From: Clostridia bacterium
GTDB lineage: Bacteria; Bacillota; Clostridia; Oscillospirales; CAG-382
Assembly (NCBI GenBank): GCA_017397955.1
Contig: JAFQHL010000015.1
Location: 1 to 43,663, forward strand
DNA length: 43,663 nucleotides
Direction: 5' to 3'
A model generated the notes under the pieces. That model was not told the origin of the DNA. It did no database searches and saw nothing but the letters and a program-made list of their open reading frames with translations. Shown one piece after another: positions 18,049-26,722 of the stretch (its first letter is position 1; every line of letters begins with the position of its first letter). The position numbers were made by a program, and so were the translations under genes.

Positions 18049-18063
18049 GCAGATATAATCTGC
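18049..18063 (-). promoter_or_regulatory. 5'-UTR hairpin abutting the ribosome site
   Basis: In the mRNA GCAGAT pairs with ATCTGC around TAT and is followed directly by GGAAAGG, the ribosome site. The same arrangement stands before the paralogous gene (20795-20812). Confidence 0.55.
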
Positions 18064-18083
18064 CTTAATTATTTGATACGTGA

Positions 18084-18112
18084 ATTATAACAAATAACCT
18101 GTCTGCTGTCAA
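18084..18112 (-). promoter_or_regulatory. sigma-A promoter of the first metallophosphoesterase
   Basis: Perfect TTGACA (18112-18107), a 17-base spacer and perfect TATAAT (18089-18084) lie on the minus strand. Confidence 0.92.
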
Positions 18113-18191
18113 TAAACATTACACAAATAATGTTGTTTTTTATAAAATCTCTTCAAGAATTCTATCGTCTTCTCTAAGTCTTCGAAAGCAT

Positions 18192-18219
18192 CCCGTAAAG
18201 CCCGATAGGCTTTATGGGG
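18192..18219. repeat. palindromic intergenic repeat, copy 1
   Basis: CCCGTAAAGCC pairs with GGCTTTATGGG (one G-T pair) around CGATA. Relatives lie at 41357-41383 and 41397-41422. Confidence 0.55.
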
Positions 18220-18225
18220 CCCCTG

Positions 18226-18256
18226 TAAAAAGCATGAGGGGCGCTATGCGCCCCTC
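18226..18256 (-). terminator. terminator of the second metallophosphoesterase
   Basis: On the minus strand TGAGGGGCGC pairs with GCGCCCCTCA around a 3-base loop and runs into TGCTTTTTAC. Confidence 0.9.
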
Positions 18257-18275
18257 ACGTGTAATGTTTTGTAAT

Positions 18276-20777
18276 TTAGTTACCGCTAAGCATCTTAAGG
18301 AATATTGCAAGGTCGGTTGTGCTTATGTAGTTATCAAGGCTTACATCGCCTGCGGTAGCGTAGTGACCTTCAAATTCGCCGTCGCCGCTTATAACTTTTC
18401 TAAGTGTAAGACAGTCGGTGGTAGAGCAGTTGCCGTCACCGTCGATATCGCCGTATACTATAATGGCACAGCTGTCTGTTTCCTTGCCTGCGGTATCATA
18501 GCATTTTACGGTATAGCCGGAGCCGATTGTAGCTGTTGCGGCTACTTCAGCACCACTTACGTTAAATACTTTGACGGTAGTGTTATCAAGCTGTGTAATA
18601 AAATCAGAAACCTTGGTGGAAGTGGATACATTCTTTATGTATGTATCCTTGGTGTAGGAAGTACCTTCCTTAAGAGTTATTGTTTCGGGCACTTCAGGCT
18701 CTGTACCGGGGATGTTGGGTGTTACGTTAGCTTCACCGGGGTTAGCGGTGTAAACGGTTGTTCGGTTAGAGTCCAAGGTGAAGTAACTGCCAACGGTAAG
18801 GGTGGCCATGAGCGAGTTGTAATTAGGATAGCTCTTGTTAATGAGGAATACGCAGCCGTTTGCGGGGATGGGAGTAGTGTTCTTTGCGTTGCCGCTGGTG
18901 TCGTGTGCAGTTACCTTGTATGCGCCGTTGCTGTCTCTTACACCCGTAATGGTAACGTTACCGCTGAACAACCAACCGCCGTTAGCGATGGTGCTGCCGT
19001 AAGCAGGGGTATACGCGTTAACCAGGTGTGCGGAAGCGTAGCCAACATTTACATTGGAAATTTCAAACTGTTCGGGTGCGCTTACATCGGCAGTGTAATG
19101 GGTGGGAGACATATCGCCAAGGTTAACCCAACCTGTAAAGCCGTTGTAGCGAACTCTGCCCCACTGACCGTTACCTTCGTTAACTTCGAACACGGTGCCT
19201 GCAGGAATGGTGGTGAGGGACTGTGCGGAAGCATCGGAAGTTTCTTTAACGGTGAGTGCACCGGGAGCGGTGTAGATGCCGGTAGCAGCATCGGTGTAAC
19301 GGGTCTTCTTGGGAATGGTAAAGGTTTCGTGTGTAGCCATATTAGCGCCCGTGCCGGAGCCTATACCAAGCTTAAAGTGCATGCCGCTGCTGTCAACATC
19401 TATTGCAAACGCACCAACATAGTCAGCAGAAGAATATCTGGAAACACCGTAGGGTTCCTTAGCGCCTGTGTAGGTAGGATAGGTAGAAACATTGGTAATA
19501 GCGGGGGCCTGGATGATTACCGTGCCTTTTTCGGGATCACTTGTCTTTGCACCACCGTAAAGCTTGTCAGAGCGGTAATAAATATGGTTGTCACCGCAAA
19601 GGAAAATGTCAACATTTGCAGTATCAAGGAAATTCTGGTAATCAGTATAATATCTGCTGTTACCACCGTCGCCCCAAATAAGGTTGAGGTGTTCGGATAC
19701 TATGAGATAATCATACTTCCCCTTGTTAGCATCGATAACATCGTATGCCCAGTTAAAGGCGGTTTGCTTTTCAGCTGTTGCGGTCATTGCATAATAGTCA
19801 AAGCTTATATAAAGTATTCTGTTGTAAAGGAACCAGTATGTTCTGCCGTTAAGGTCTTCCTTTGCACCGGTTATGTATTTACCTGCATATTTACCGGAGC
19901 CGGGGTCGAAAAGGGTAGAGGAAGACTTGCTTGCGTGGGCAGAATAACCGTCATCTACAAGGTAGCCGCTTATTCTGGAGGATGTCTGAACATAACCGTT
20001 GTCGGGATAGTTGGCTGTAATACGGAAGTATTCGCCGCCTTTCCAGTACTGAGTATATTCGGGATCGTCATCCATCATGCTGTCATAAAGGTCGTGGTTG
20101 CCGACTGTGGAAGCGTAAGGGTATTGCTTGAATACGGAGGGAGAGTAGAACTGCTGCCAGAACTTATATCTGTCACCGCTGGCAACAACATCACCGGTGT
20201 TTATGTTTAAGCCGATTTCGTATTTGGTGTTGCTTACAGCCCAGTTTATAGCGTTTTGATATTTGGTCTGCTTTGTTGTTTCGGTATGTGTCATGTGAAT
20301 GTCGGAAAGCCAAATCATAGAAAACTGGCTCTGACCTGCAGTTTTAAACGCATAGGTTTCGGAATATGCACCGGCACCGTCGCAAATTCTGTAGATGTAA
20401 TTGGTGTTGGGGGTAAGACCGCTAAGGTCAACATTGTAGTTTAAGAATTTGGTTGTGAACTTAGCAGAGGTGGTGGAGGATGTGGTGTATCTGTTGTAGA
20501 ACCACGTATAGTCGTCACTGTCGTAGCTACCCGTTGCCTTCTTTGCGCCGGCAAAGGAGGTATCGTTAGCGGTGGTATACTCTACATAGCAACCTGTGTA
20601 GGTATAGTCGGAATGGAAGCTGATGTTCATCTGAGTGTTCATATCCTGACCGGGATTGGTAACAATCATATAAACATGGCTGGAGGCGGCCGCAACCGTC
20701 GTTTCGGTAATGCCGTTTATTGCAATAACGGGAATGCAAAGGGCAAGCACCAAAAACAGGGATAACAGTTTTTTCAT
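18276..20777 (-). CDS. secreted dockerin metallophosphoesterase, second paralogue
   Basis: This 833-residue protein repeats the architecture of its downstream neighbour: signal peptide (about 1-30), fibronectin-like domain and metallophosphoesterase domain (SDIH, NTGDVV, GNHDLYD, SEHLN and GDNHIYYR, again GDNH in place of GHxH). An SH3-like domain, the shared AYTPAYG module, a pre-dockerin module with IGSGYTV, and a C-terminal dockerin of STTD class follow. It lacks the discoidin domain and the SSEVIE linker of the neighbour and carries a different dockerin class, so the duplicated enzymes have diverged in anchoring. The ATG at 20777 is chosen because the signal peptide starts there. Each paralogue has its own promoter and terminator. 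Confidence 0.87.
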   Translation of the reverse strand: MKKLLSLFLVLALCIPVIAINGITETTVAAASSHVYMIVTNPGQDMNTQMNISFHSDYTYTGCYVEYTTANDTSFAGAKKATGSYDSDDYTWFYNRYTTSSTTSAKFTTKFLNYNVDLSGLTPNTNYIYRICDGAGAYSETYAFKTAGQSQFSMIWLSDIHMTHTETTKQTKYQNAINWAVSNTKYEIGLNINTGDVVASGDRYKFWQQFYSPSVFKQYPYASTVGNHDLYDSMMDDDPEYTQYWKGGEYFRITANYPDNGYVQTSSRISGYLVDDGYSAHASKSSSTLFDPGSGKYAGKYITGAKEDLNGRTYWFLYNRILYISFDYYAMTATAEKQTAFNWAYDVIDANKGKYDYLIVSEHLNLIWGDGGNSRYYTDYQNFLDTANVDIFLCGDNHIYYRSDKLYGGAKTSDPEKGTVIIQAPAITNVSTYPTYTGAKEPYGVSRYSSADYVGAFAIDVDSSGMHFKLGIGSGTGANMATHETFTIPKKTRYTDAATGIYTAPGALTVKETSDASAQSLTTIPAGTVFEVNEGNGQWGRVRYNGFTGWVNLGDMSPTHYTADVSAPEQFEISNVNVGYASAHLVNAYTPAYGSTIANGGWLFSGNVTITGVRDSNGAYKVTAHDTSGNAKNTTPIPANGCVFLINKSYPNYNSLMATLTVGSYFTLDSNRTTVYTANPGEANVTPNIPGTEPEVPETITLKEGTSYTKDTYIKNVSTSTKVSDFITQLDNTTVKVFNVSGAEVAATATIGSGYTVKCYDTAGKETDSCAIIVYGDIDGDGNCSTTDCLTLRKVISGDGEFEGHYATAGDVSLDNYISTTDLAIFLKMLSGN

Positions 20778-20794
20778 ACTAAACCTGCCTTTCC

Positions 20795-20812
20795 GCAGAC
20801 TGTGACGTCTGC
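20795..20812 (-). promoter_or_regulatory. 5'-UTR hairpin abutting the ribosome site
   Basis: In the mRNA GCAGAC pairs with GTCTGC around a 6-base loop and is followed directly by GGAAAGG. It matches the leader of the paralogue at 18049-18063 in stem and position. Confidence 0.55.
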
Positions 20813-20832
20813 ACACATAATATAGATGATAT

Positions 20833-20861
20833 ATTATACCAAAAGAATAGAATCAAGTCAA
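20833..20861 (-). promoter_or_regulatory. sigma-A promoter of the second metallophosphoesterase
   Basis: TTGACT (20861-20856), a 17-base spacer and TATAAT (20838-20833) lie on the minus strand. Confidence 0.88.
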
Positions 20862-20914
20862 TATGTTATTGTGCGAAAATGACAAATATTTTTTAACTTT
20901 GCACCGATTTTTAC

Positions 20915-20942
20915 TTGACAAAACACTTGAATATGATATAAA
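20915..20942 (+). promoter_or_regulatory. sigma-A promoter of the SGNH esterase gene
   Basis: TTGACA (20915-20920), a 16-base spacer and an extended -10 TGATATAAA (hexamer 20937-20942). It is divergent from the metallophosphoesterase promoter. A GU-rich stem (20955-20982) follows in the leader. Confidence 0.82.
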
Positions 20943-21012
20943 CTAAAATCGAGGATGCGGCGCATTCTTTTGTGTGCTGCGTAAAGCAAAATGTTTTTGG
21001 GAGGAAAAGATA

Positions 21013-22791
21013 ATGAAAAGAATCCTTGCGTTGGCTCTTGCTGCGATAATGTTGCTTTGCACTTGTGTTTCTGTAAGTGCAGATGAAAGCAAACGCGTTG
21101 AGGGCAGTAATGTGGTTGAAAACATAGGTAAGCTTACCGTTACCAAGTTTAACGGTATATGGGACAGCGTTACCGCTAACCACTTTTCCATTGTTACACC
21201 CGGCAACAGCATAGGCGGTCTTTACTATGAGAAGGCTTACGCAAAGTATAATGCAGAGGGCGGCTACTACGAGGTAGTTACAAAGGTTGCAAACCACCGT
21301 TCATACTCCAAGGTAGTAGAACAGGGATATATCGGTATATTGTTTAGCTACGCACCGCTTACTTCTGCAGGTTCTTCTATTTCAAGGGCAAACTGGTCCG
21401 TATGGCAGCACGTAAGGGTAGGGGACAGACTTTACCTTCACAATATTGATGTTGCCAACAAGGTTATAAGCACCTCCGGCACCTGGGGCAGTAACTTTAC
21501 TTCCAATTCTTATATTACCGTGGAAACGGTAAGACCTCAGCTCCCCTTGGTTACTCCTTACAGCAACAGGAAAATAGTTGCAGAGGGCGACAGTATTACC
21601 GCAGGCGGCGGCTGGACCTCTGTTTGGAGCGATTATTTCCATACCACGGTTATTAACGCCGGCTTTGGCGGCGACACCTCCTGGGCTTCTCTTTCCGCAC
21701 GTTACGAAACTTATGTTGCATCCCATAAGCCTGAGATAGTTATAGTTTCCTTCGGTATAAACGATGCTTATTCAGCGGCACCTACCACCTCCCTTATGGA
21801 TAAGTACAAGACCGCACTCAGAGGTATTCGCACAAAGAATAACGCTCTTGGTGCAACCACAATGTTTATGACCGCTAACGTTATTGATATGTCCACCACC
21901 GTGGGCGGTGTGTTTGATAAAGGCGACTACAGCTCCTTCGGCGGCGAGGTTGCGTATCTTGACAGCTTTATCGACTGCATGCGTCAGGTTGCGGCAGAAG
22001 AAAACAACCTTGTTATCGACCTTTATACCATGTGGAAGACAAAGGGGCTTTCTCCCGATTGCCTCATAGACAGCTGTCATCCCGATGATGCAGGTTATAA
22101 CGCTAACTGGGAAGTTCAAAGACCTGCGCTTATCAAAAACATGAAGAAACTTTGCGGCAACGACATCCGCGTTATTTACGGTACCACCGCAAAGCACGCT
22201 ATTGACGGCATGCCTGACTGTACCGTAACCGTTAAGGATGCAAACGGCAACGCAGTTGCAGACAGTGCAGTTCTTAAAGACGGATATAAGATTAGCTATA
22301 CTTATACCGAAAACGGCACCACCTACGATGTAGGTACATACACCGTTGTTACCTTGGCTAACGAGTTTGATGCACCCTTTGAATTGGTAGACGGCTCTGA
22401 GTATACCCTTGAAGAAAACTACGTTAAGGTTGGTACGTTGGGAATTACCGCTGCAAAACTTAAGTCTCAGTTTAAGTGCGAGATCAGCGTGCTTGCAATT
22501 AACGGTGGTTCACTTGCAGATGCCGGCTATATCGGCACGGGTTGCACCGTTGTTCAGTCAGATGCAGCGGGTGCGGTTATAAACAGCGTAAAGGTTGTCA
22601 TCCCGGGTGACCTTTCCGGCGACGGTGCGGTTAGCACAACGGATATGGTAGCGGTACGCAGATTGCTTACCGATTCTAATGTGTCAGATTTGGAAAAAAC
22701 AGCCGCAGATCTTACGGGCGACAGCCTAGTAAACACGGCAGATTTTTTGATGCTCAGAAAGCATTGCGACGGCTCCAACCTCATCTATTAA
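21013..22791 (+). CDS. secreted SGNH/GDSL esterase with dockerin
   Basis: This 592-residue secreted protein has a signal peptide (about 1-23) and an N-terminal beta-rich domain (about 25-175) of unknown type, possibly carbohydrate binding. An SGNH hydrolase domain covers about 185-385. Its blocks are visible: GDSI with nucleophile Ser194, the glycine of INAGFGGD (about 217), the asparagine of GIND (Asn250) and DSCHPDD with the catalytic Asp and His near 353 and 356. This family removes acyl groups, often acetyl, from polysaccharides. A linker, the pre-dockerin module (AGYIGTG near 510) and a STTD-class dockerin end the protein. The ATG at 21013 follows GGGAGG and begins the signal peptide. 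The true substrate is unknown. Confidence 0.87.
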   Translation: MKRILALALAAIMLLCTCVSVSADESKRVEGSNVVENIGKLTVTKFNGIWDSVTANHFSIVTPGNSIGGLYYEKAYAKYNAEGGYYEVVTKVANHRSYSKVVEQGYIGILFSYAPLTSAGSSISRANWSVWQHVRVGDRLYLHNIDVANKVISTSGTWGSNFTSNSYITVETVRPQLPLVTPYSNRKIVAEGDSITAGGGWTSVWSDYFHTTVINAGFGGDTSWASLSARYETYVASHKPEIVIVSFGINDAYSAAPTTSLMDKYKTALRGIRTKNNALGATTMFMTANVIDMSTTVGGVFDKGDYSSFGGEVAYLDSFIDCMRQVAAEENNLVIDLYTMWKTKGLSPDCLIDSCHPDDAGYNANWEVQRPALIKNMKKLCGNDIRVIYGTTAKHAIDGMPDCTVTVKDANGNAVADSAVLKDGYKISYTYTENGTTYDVGTYTVVTLANEFDAPFELVDGSEYTLEENYVKVGTLGITAAKLKSQFKCEISVLAINGGSLADAGYIGTGCTVVQSDAAGAVINSVKVVIPGDLSGDGAVSTTDMVAVRRLLTDSNVSDLEKTAADLTGDSLVNTADFLMLRKHCDGSNLIY

Positions 22792-22805
22792 AACGTATAA
22801 ACTTA

Positions 22806-22841
22806 ATCGGCAGAGGCGTAAAAACCTCTGCCGATATTTTT
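22806..22841 (+). terminator. terminator of the SGNH esterase gene
   Basis: ATCGGCAGAGG pairs perfectly with CCTCTGCCGAT around an 8-base loop and is followed by ATTTTT. Confidence 0.9.
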
Positions 22842-22886
22842 AACGGTAGTATTGAGCAACGAAGGAGTGAGAAACGGGGGCCTGTC

Positions 22887-24749
22887 CTAAAGTATATTTG
22901 CTGTAGCTATGGCTTTGTAGTTGTTGTAGCCTATAGTCAGGCACTTGTCGGAATTCTCACCACGGCAGTCAAAGTAAAGCCTTTCCTGCTCCAGTTCCTC
23001 TATTCTGTCAATATTGCCTGCCAAATAATCTGCAATAGTATGCATTACAGCCAGATAACGTCTTGACAAACCGCCTATGCGTATATCCTGCGTGTCAAAG
23101 CCGCCGGGTCTGCTTTCCTTCATCCAGCCGCTTCGGAACGCCTCGTAAAACGCCTCGGTGCGTGCATAAATTTCGGACATTACTTCGTTGGCAAGCCTCT
23201 CCAGCTCTGCCTTGTCGCCCTTGTCATAGGCGGCTTTCAGCTCAACACCGAAGGTAGCCTTAAGCTCCAGAACGCGGCACAGCTTTGCTTGCACATCAAA
23301 TAAATAGCCAAAGCGACCGCCCTTTGTGCTGAGCGCGCCCAATTCTTCGGCACAGTCGGCATAAAACTTGCCAAAATCTGCGGTAGTGTGCTTATCAAAC
23401 ATCCCCTTAAGCGGGTCGTTGTAGAACAGATACTTGGTAGGGTTAGCGTAGGGAGTAAGGTTTTCGGCAGGTGTTACAGAAGGACGGCACAGCTTAAAGA
23501 ACTCCTCTACCGTGTAGCCGCAGGCCTTAAGGGTGTTCTCTTTTGCAAGCTCTGCCGCTTCTTTTCCGTCCGCTAAACGGTTAGCACCGTAAAGCGCAAG
23601 CACGGGCATAATGCAGGCAGAAAGACATTCAGCACCGTCATCACCCCAACAGGTCGCCATAACCTTGCCGACGCCTCTCTTTTTTACTTCCTCAAGAACT
23701 ATTTCGGATACCTTCCAACTGTGGTCTATGGAGGGAGTGAATCCGCTCCATTTCCATGCGCCGCCCGCAAAGGCTATTTCGTTGTCAAACATAAAGTGCT
23801 TGTCAAGCTGTTTTATATATTTGTCGCGGTCGGTGCTGTAATAGTCCCAATAAGCCAAGGTTACATTTTCAGGCACTTTTGCAAGCAGTTCGGGGTATAT
23901 GCTCTCATCGCTGTAATAGCCGCCGAAAGCGATTCGGAAGAACATATCGCTCCACATCATGGGCTTGAAACCGTATTTTTCGCATATATCAGCAACACGC
24001 TTAAGGTGGCGGCACATAATATCAAACTTTGCTTCTGCACCGTGCTTGTCAAGGTGCTTGCCTCTGCCAAGAAAATGCGCTTCGTCCATACCTATGTTTA
24101 TGTACTCGGTACTGCAAACGGCACGCCAAGCGGCAATCATCTTTTCGATAAGCTCGTAGGTCTTTTCTTCATCTGCAAGCATAGTGTCGCCCATATCGGT
24201 AATAGGCGCGTAGCAATACCAACGCAGAGCTTGGTTAAGGTGAGCAAGAGTCTGTATGCAGGGCACGGTTTCTACGCCGAACTCTGCTGCAAAATCGTGT
24301 ATCTCTTTTATTTCTGCAGCGGTGTATCTGTCACGCATATACCCAAAATAAGGCTCACCCTCTATCTCAAAAGTGTCCTCGTTATAAAGGTAGAGGCAGT
24401 TAAGCCCTAACGCAACGCTGTACGCCACATATTCCTTTAACTGTTTAAGGTTAGTCACCGAATTTCGGGAGTTGTCAAGCATAGCACCGCACAGCTCAAA
24501 TCTGCTGTCAAAAGCGGCGCTGTAGCCTTCTTCTTTGTTGGCAAGCATAAACGCTCCGCAAAAGATGTCTGCCTTCTCTTTATATGTAACCTTTGCTGTG
24601 CCGTCGGTAAGCGCTATCTCAAAACGCTCACCTGCTTCGACTTCAAGTGGTATACCGCCCTCTTGAAATTGCAGAAGTCCAAGCTCTGCCATGTATTCAA
24701 ACTGGGGCTTGTAAACCGCCGTACTTTCCGTAAGTATGTAACTCAACAT
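22887..24749 (-). CDS. GH20-like beta-N-acetylhexosaminidase, intracellular
   Basis: This 620-residue glycosidase has no signal peptide and so acts in the cytoplasm on imported amino-sugar glycosides. The TIM barrel covers about 85-400, with the catalytic Asp222-Glu223 pair (NIGMDEAH) typical of substrate-assisted GH20 enzymes. LGLNCLYLYNED and VPCIQTLAHLNQ match conserved barrel strands. A helical C-terminal region of about 220 residues follows. The ATG at 24749 follows AAGGAGG by 7-8 bases. It lies 13 bp behind the WYL regulator and is probably controlled by it. Exact specificity (GlcNAc or GalNAc, alpha or beta linkage partners) is not clear. Confidence 0.82.
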   Translation of the reverse strand: MLSYILTESTAVYKPQFEYMAELGLLQFQEGGIPLEVEAGERFEIALTDGTAKVTYKEKADIFCGAFMLANKEEGYSAAFDSRFELCGAMLDNSRNSVTNLKQLKEYVAYSVALGLNCLYLYNEDTFEIEGEPYFGYMRDRYTAAEIKEIHDFAAEFGVETVPCIQTLAHLNQALRWYCYAPITDMGDTMLADEEKTYELIEKMIAAWRAVCSTEYINIGMDEAHFLGRGKHLDKHGAEAKFDIMCRHLKRVADICEKYGFKPMMWSDMFFRIAFGGYYSDESIYPELLAKVPENVTLAYWDYYSTDRDKYIKQLDKHFMFDNEIAFAGGAWKWSGFTPSIDHSWKVSEIVLEEVKKRGVGKVMATCWGDDGAECLSACIMPVLALYGANRLADGKEAAELAKENTLKACGYTVEEFFKLCRPSVTPAENLTPYANPTKYLFYNDPLKGMFDKHTTADFGKFYADCAEELGALSTKGGRFGYLFDVQAKLCRVLELKATFGVELKAAYDKGDKAELERLANEVMSEIYARTEAFYEAFRSGWMKESRPGGFDTQDIRIGGLSRRYLAVMHTIADYLAGNIDRIEELEQERLYFDCRGENSDKCLTIGYNNYKAIATANIL

Positions 24750-24762
24750 TTAATAGTCCTCC

Positions 24763-25740
24763 TTATTTATAACTTTCTATGATTGCCGCCGCGGTTCTTT
24801 TAAGTTCTTCTACCGCCTCTTCAGGGCTTTTTATTAAAATATCGCCGCCAAAGCTCATTACCCAACCGTAAAAAACAGGGCTAAGTACCAGTTTTGCCGT
24901 AAGCTCAAAATAACCGTCGTCACCAAGTCTAAAGGGCACATTTTTGCCAAAACGGTCTATTATTACGCCTGCTAAGGAATCTTTGCAACGCAGGGTAACA
25001 AGACATTCTTTGCCGCCGAACATACCAAACAGCTTGTCCGTGTATGCGGCAAGGGAAAAACCTTCAACCTTGGTACGTTTTTCCTCCAAAATCTCTATGT
25101 TTGCCATTTTATCCACGCGGTAATGCCTTATACCGCCAAAGTCTTCGTCATGGGCAACAAGGTAGTAATACTCGTTATCCCAACAAAGAGATAAAGGGCT
25201 TGCGCGGTACAGTTTGTTTCCGTGTCTGAACACCTTTTCCTTGTGGCGGTTGTGGTCAAAATAGTTAAAGCTTATTCGTCTGTCACTGTCGATGGCGCCG
25301 TGCAGTGTGTCAACGCTGTAGAATATAGTCTCGTTCATATTCTTTATCCTGCCGCTTACTTGCACCTGTCGGGAAAGACTTTTGCCTTGATGCACGCTGG
25401 CAAGTGATGCAAGCTTTTTTATAAGCCCCGCGCTCTTCTTTTTCGTTATAAAACGGGAGCTTTGCACAGCATCAGTCAGCAAAACCAACTCGGAAAGCTC
25501 AAATTCACGGCTTACAAGACGGTAACCGCCCTCCTTGCCTTTGGTAAGCTGTATGTCGTAGCCAAACTCTTTAAGTTGTTCTATATCATCGTAAAGGGTC
25601 TTTCGTTCGGCATTTATTCCTGCGTTTTTAAGCAGCTCCAAAAGCTTTTGCACACTAAGCCCGTGTTCATCGTCGGTACGCTCCGACAAAAACTTTAAAA
25701 CATAAAGTATGCGCTTTTTGTGTCCGCTTTCCTTGGGCAC
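24763..25740 (-). CDS. WYL-domain transcriptional regulator
   Basis: This 325-residue regulator has an N-terminal winged helix (about 5-70; LSVQKLLELL, ERKTLYDDIEQL) and a central WYL domain (about 135-215; ISFNYFDHNRHKEK, then SPLSLCWDNEYYYLVAH). A C-terminal WCX-type extension follows. WYL proteins sense small ligands or nucleic acids and control nearby genes. The start is GTG at 25740, after an AAAGGAGG site. It precedes the GH20 gene by 13 bp, which suggests an operon and local control of amino-sugar use. Confidence 0.9.
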   Translation of the reverse strand: MPKESGHKKRILYVLKFLSERTDDEHGLSVQKLLELLKNAGINAERKTLYDDIEQLKEFGYDIQLTKGKEGGYRLVSREFELSELVLLTDAVQSSRFITKKKSAGLIKKLASLASVHQGKSLSRQVQVSGRIKNMNETIFYSVDTLHGAIDSDRRISFNYFDHNRHKEKVFRHGNKLYRASPLSLCWDNEYYYLVAHDEDFGGIRHYRVDKMANIEILEEKRTKVEGFSLAAYTDKLFGMFGGKECLVTLRCKDSLAGVIIDRFGKNVPFRLGDDGYFELTAKLVLSPVFYGWVMSFGGDILIKSPEEAVEELKRTAAAIIESYK

Positions 25741-25765
25741 GGTTTATTCCTCCTTTTTATAAAAA

Positions 25766-25806
25766 TAAAGGCCTTATGTAACCACAATAGCACACATAAA
25801 GCCTTT
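25766..25806 (-). terminator. terminator of the small membrane protein gene
   Basis: On the minus strand AAAGGCTTTATGT pairs with ACATAAGGCCTTT around a 14-base loop and runs into ATTTTTAT. The promoter of the WYL gene is embedded in the same hairpin. Confidence 0.75.
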
Positions 25807-25812
25807 TTGCAA
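25784..25812 (-). promoter_or_regulatory. probable promoter of the WYL-GH20 pair
   Basis: TTGCAA (25812-25807), a 17-base spacer and an extended -10 TGCTATTGT (hexamer 25789-25784) lie inside the upstream terminator. Confidence 0.55.
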
Positions 25813-25815
25813 GTA

Positions 25816-26136
25816 TCAGTTGCTTATATACGGGCGTAATTTCATAAACAGGGCAGTATCACCACGCAAGGTATATTTAAGCCTTTCTCCGTTGCGGTAC
25901 TGTACCAATACAGTGTATTCCTTATCCTCAGGCGTGGCTTTTTCGCCCTCGTTGTTGTAGCACACCTGCCTAAGCACACGTGCTTCTGCAACACCGCCGC
26001 GCTTTTCTATAACTGCGCCCACACGCTCGCGAAAATACCTTGTGACAATAATCCCCGCGCAAAGACCAAAAAGCCCTGCCCAAACCTTACCTGTAAGTAA
26101 AAGCATTGCTATACCTGTAAGTACGCTGTAAGTCAT
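25816..26136 (-). CDS. small membrane protein of unknown function
   Basis: This 106-residue protein has one long or two short hydrophobic segments at about 3-36, then a soluble basic region (about 37-106) with a probable beta-strand pattern (KEYTVLVQYRNGERLKYTL). I do not recognise a family. The ATG at 26136 follows TAGGAGG by 7 bases. An upstream in-frame ATG overlaps that ribosome site and is not used. It sits alone between terminators. Confidence 0.65.
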   Translation of the reverse strand: MTYSVLTGIAMLLLTGKVWAGLFGLCAGIIVTRYFRERVGAVIEKRGGVAEARVLRQVCYNNEGEKATPEDKEYTVLVQYRNGERLKYTLRGDTALFMKLRPYISN

Positions 26137-26221
26137 AATAAAACCTCCTAAAAGCATTGGTTTTCCTTTCGGTGGCTTTATTATGCAACATTTTAGGGGT
26201 AATAAAACGGACTTAAAAAAT

Positions 26222-26252
26222 AAAAAGCGAAGGCTGTTTATGCAACCTTCGC
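26222..26252 (-). terminator. terminator of the acidic hypothetical protein gene
   Basis: On the minus strand GCGAAGGTTG pairs with CAGCCTTCGC around 6 bases (one G-T pair) and runs into TTTTTATTTTTT. Confidence 0.88.
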
Positions 26253-26259
26253 AGAAAAA

Positions 26260-26625
26260 CTACAGTTCCTCAGAGTATTCTTTTTCTATGTCGGACAAAG
26301 TGTCGTCAAGCCCTTCGTCAAAACTGTCAAGCTTTTCGTTAATTTCGTTGGTAACTTCATCTAAAAGCCCCTCGTAGTCTATTTCTTCTTCCTCGTCCTC
26401 AAAATCAAAATCATCCGTAGCGTTAAAGCCGGGTATCTGCACATACACGTCGCTTTCCTTATCCTCCGTGGCGGGGATGTAGGTTATGCGCGTTGCAAGG
26501 CTTTGGGCAGAAAGCTTAACAAGCTTGTTGTCCTCGTCTTTTTCCGTTTCTATTTTATATGGAACAAAAAGTGCTGCAACTGCCGCAATCTTTACCCATG
26601 TAGGTATAAGCTTTCTTCTAGCCAT
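26260..26625 (-). CDS. acidic membrane-anchored hypothetical protein
   Basis: This 121-residue protein has a basic N-terminus (MARRKLIP), one hydrophobic segment (about 10-22) and a strongly acidic C-terminal half with a run of Asp/Glu and a probable coiled or helical tail. I recognise no family. The ATG at 26625 follows GGAGG by 8-9 bases; the upstream reading to 26667 overlaps the promoter region. It has its own consensus promoter and terminator. Confidence 0.7.
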   Translation of the reverse strand: MARRKLIPTWVKIAAVAALFVPYKIETEKDEDNKLVKLSAQSLATRITYIPATEDKESDVYVQIPGFNATDDFDFEDEEEEIDYEGLLDEVTNEINEKLDSFDEGLDDTLSDIEKEYSEEL

Positions 26626-26657
26626 AACCTTTACCTCCTCATAGTTTTCATAGCTTA

Positions 26658-26686
26658 AGTATATCACTTTTTTATCGCCTTATCAA
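26658..26686 (-). promoter_or_regulatory. promoter of the acidic hypothetical protein
   Basis: TTGATA (26686-26681), a 17-base spacer and an extended -10 TGATATACT (hexamer 26663-26658) lie on the minus strand. Confidence 0.8.
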
Positions 26687-26722
26687 GAGTGTTTTATAAA
26701 AAACGCAGGACATTTTTCTGCA

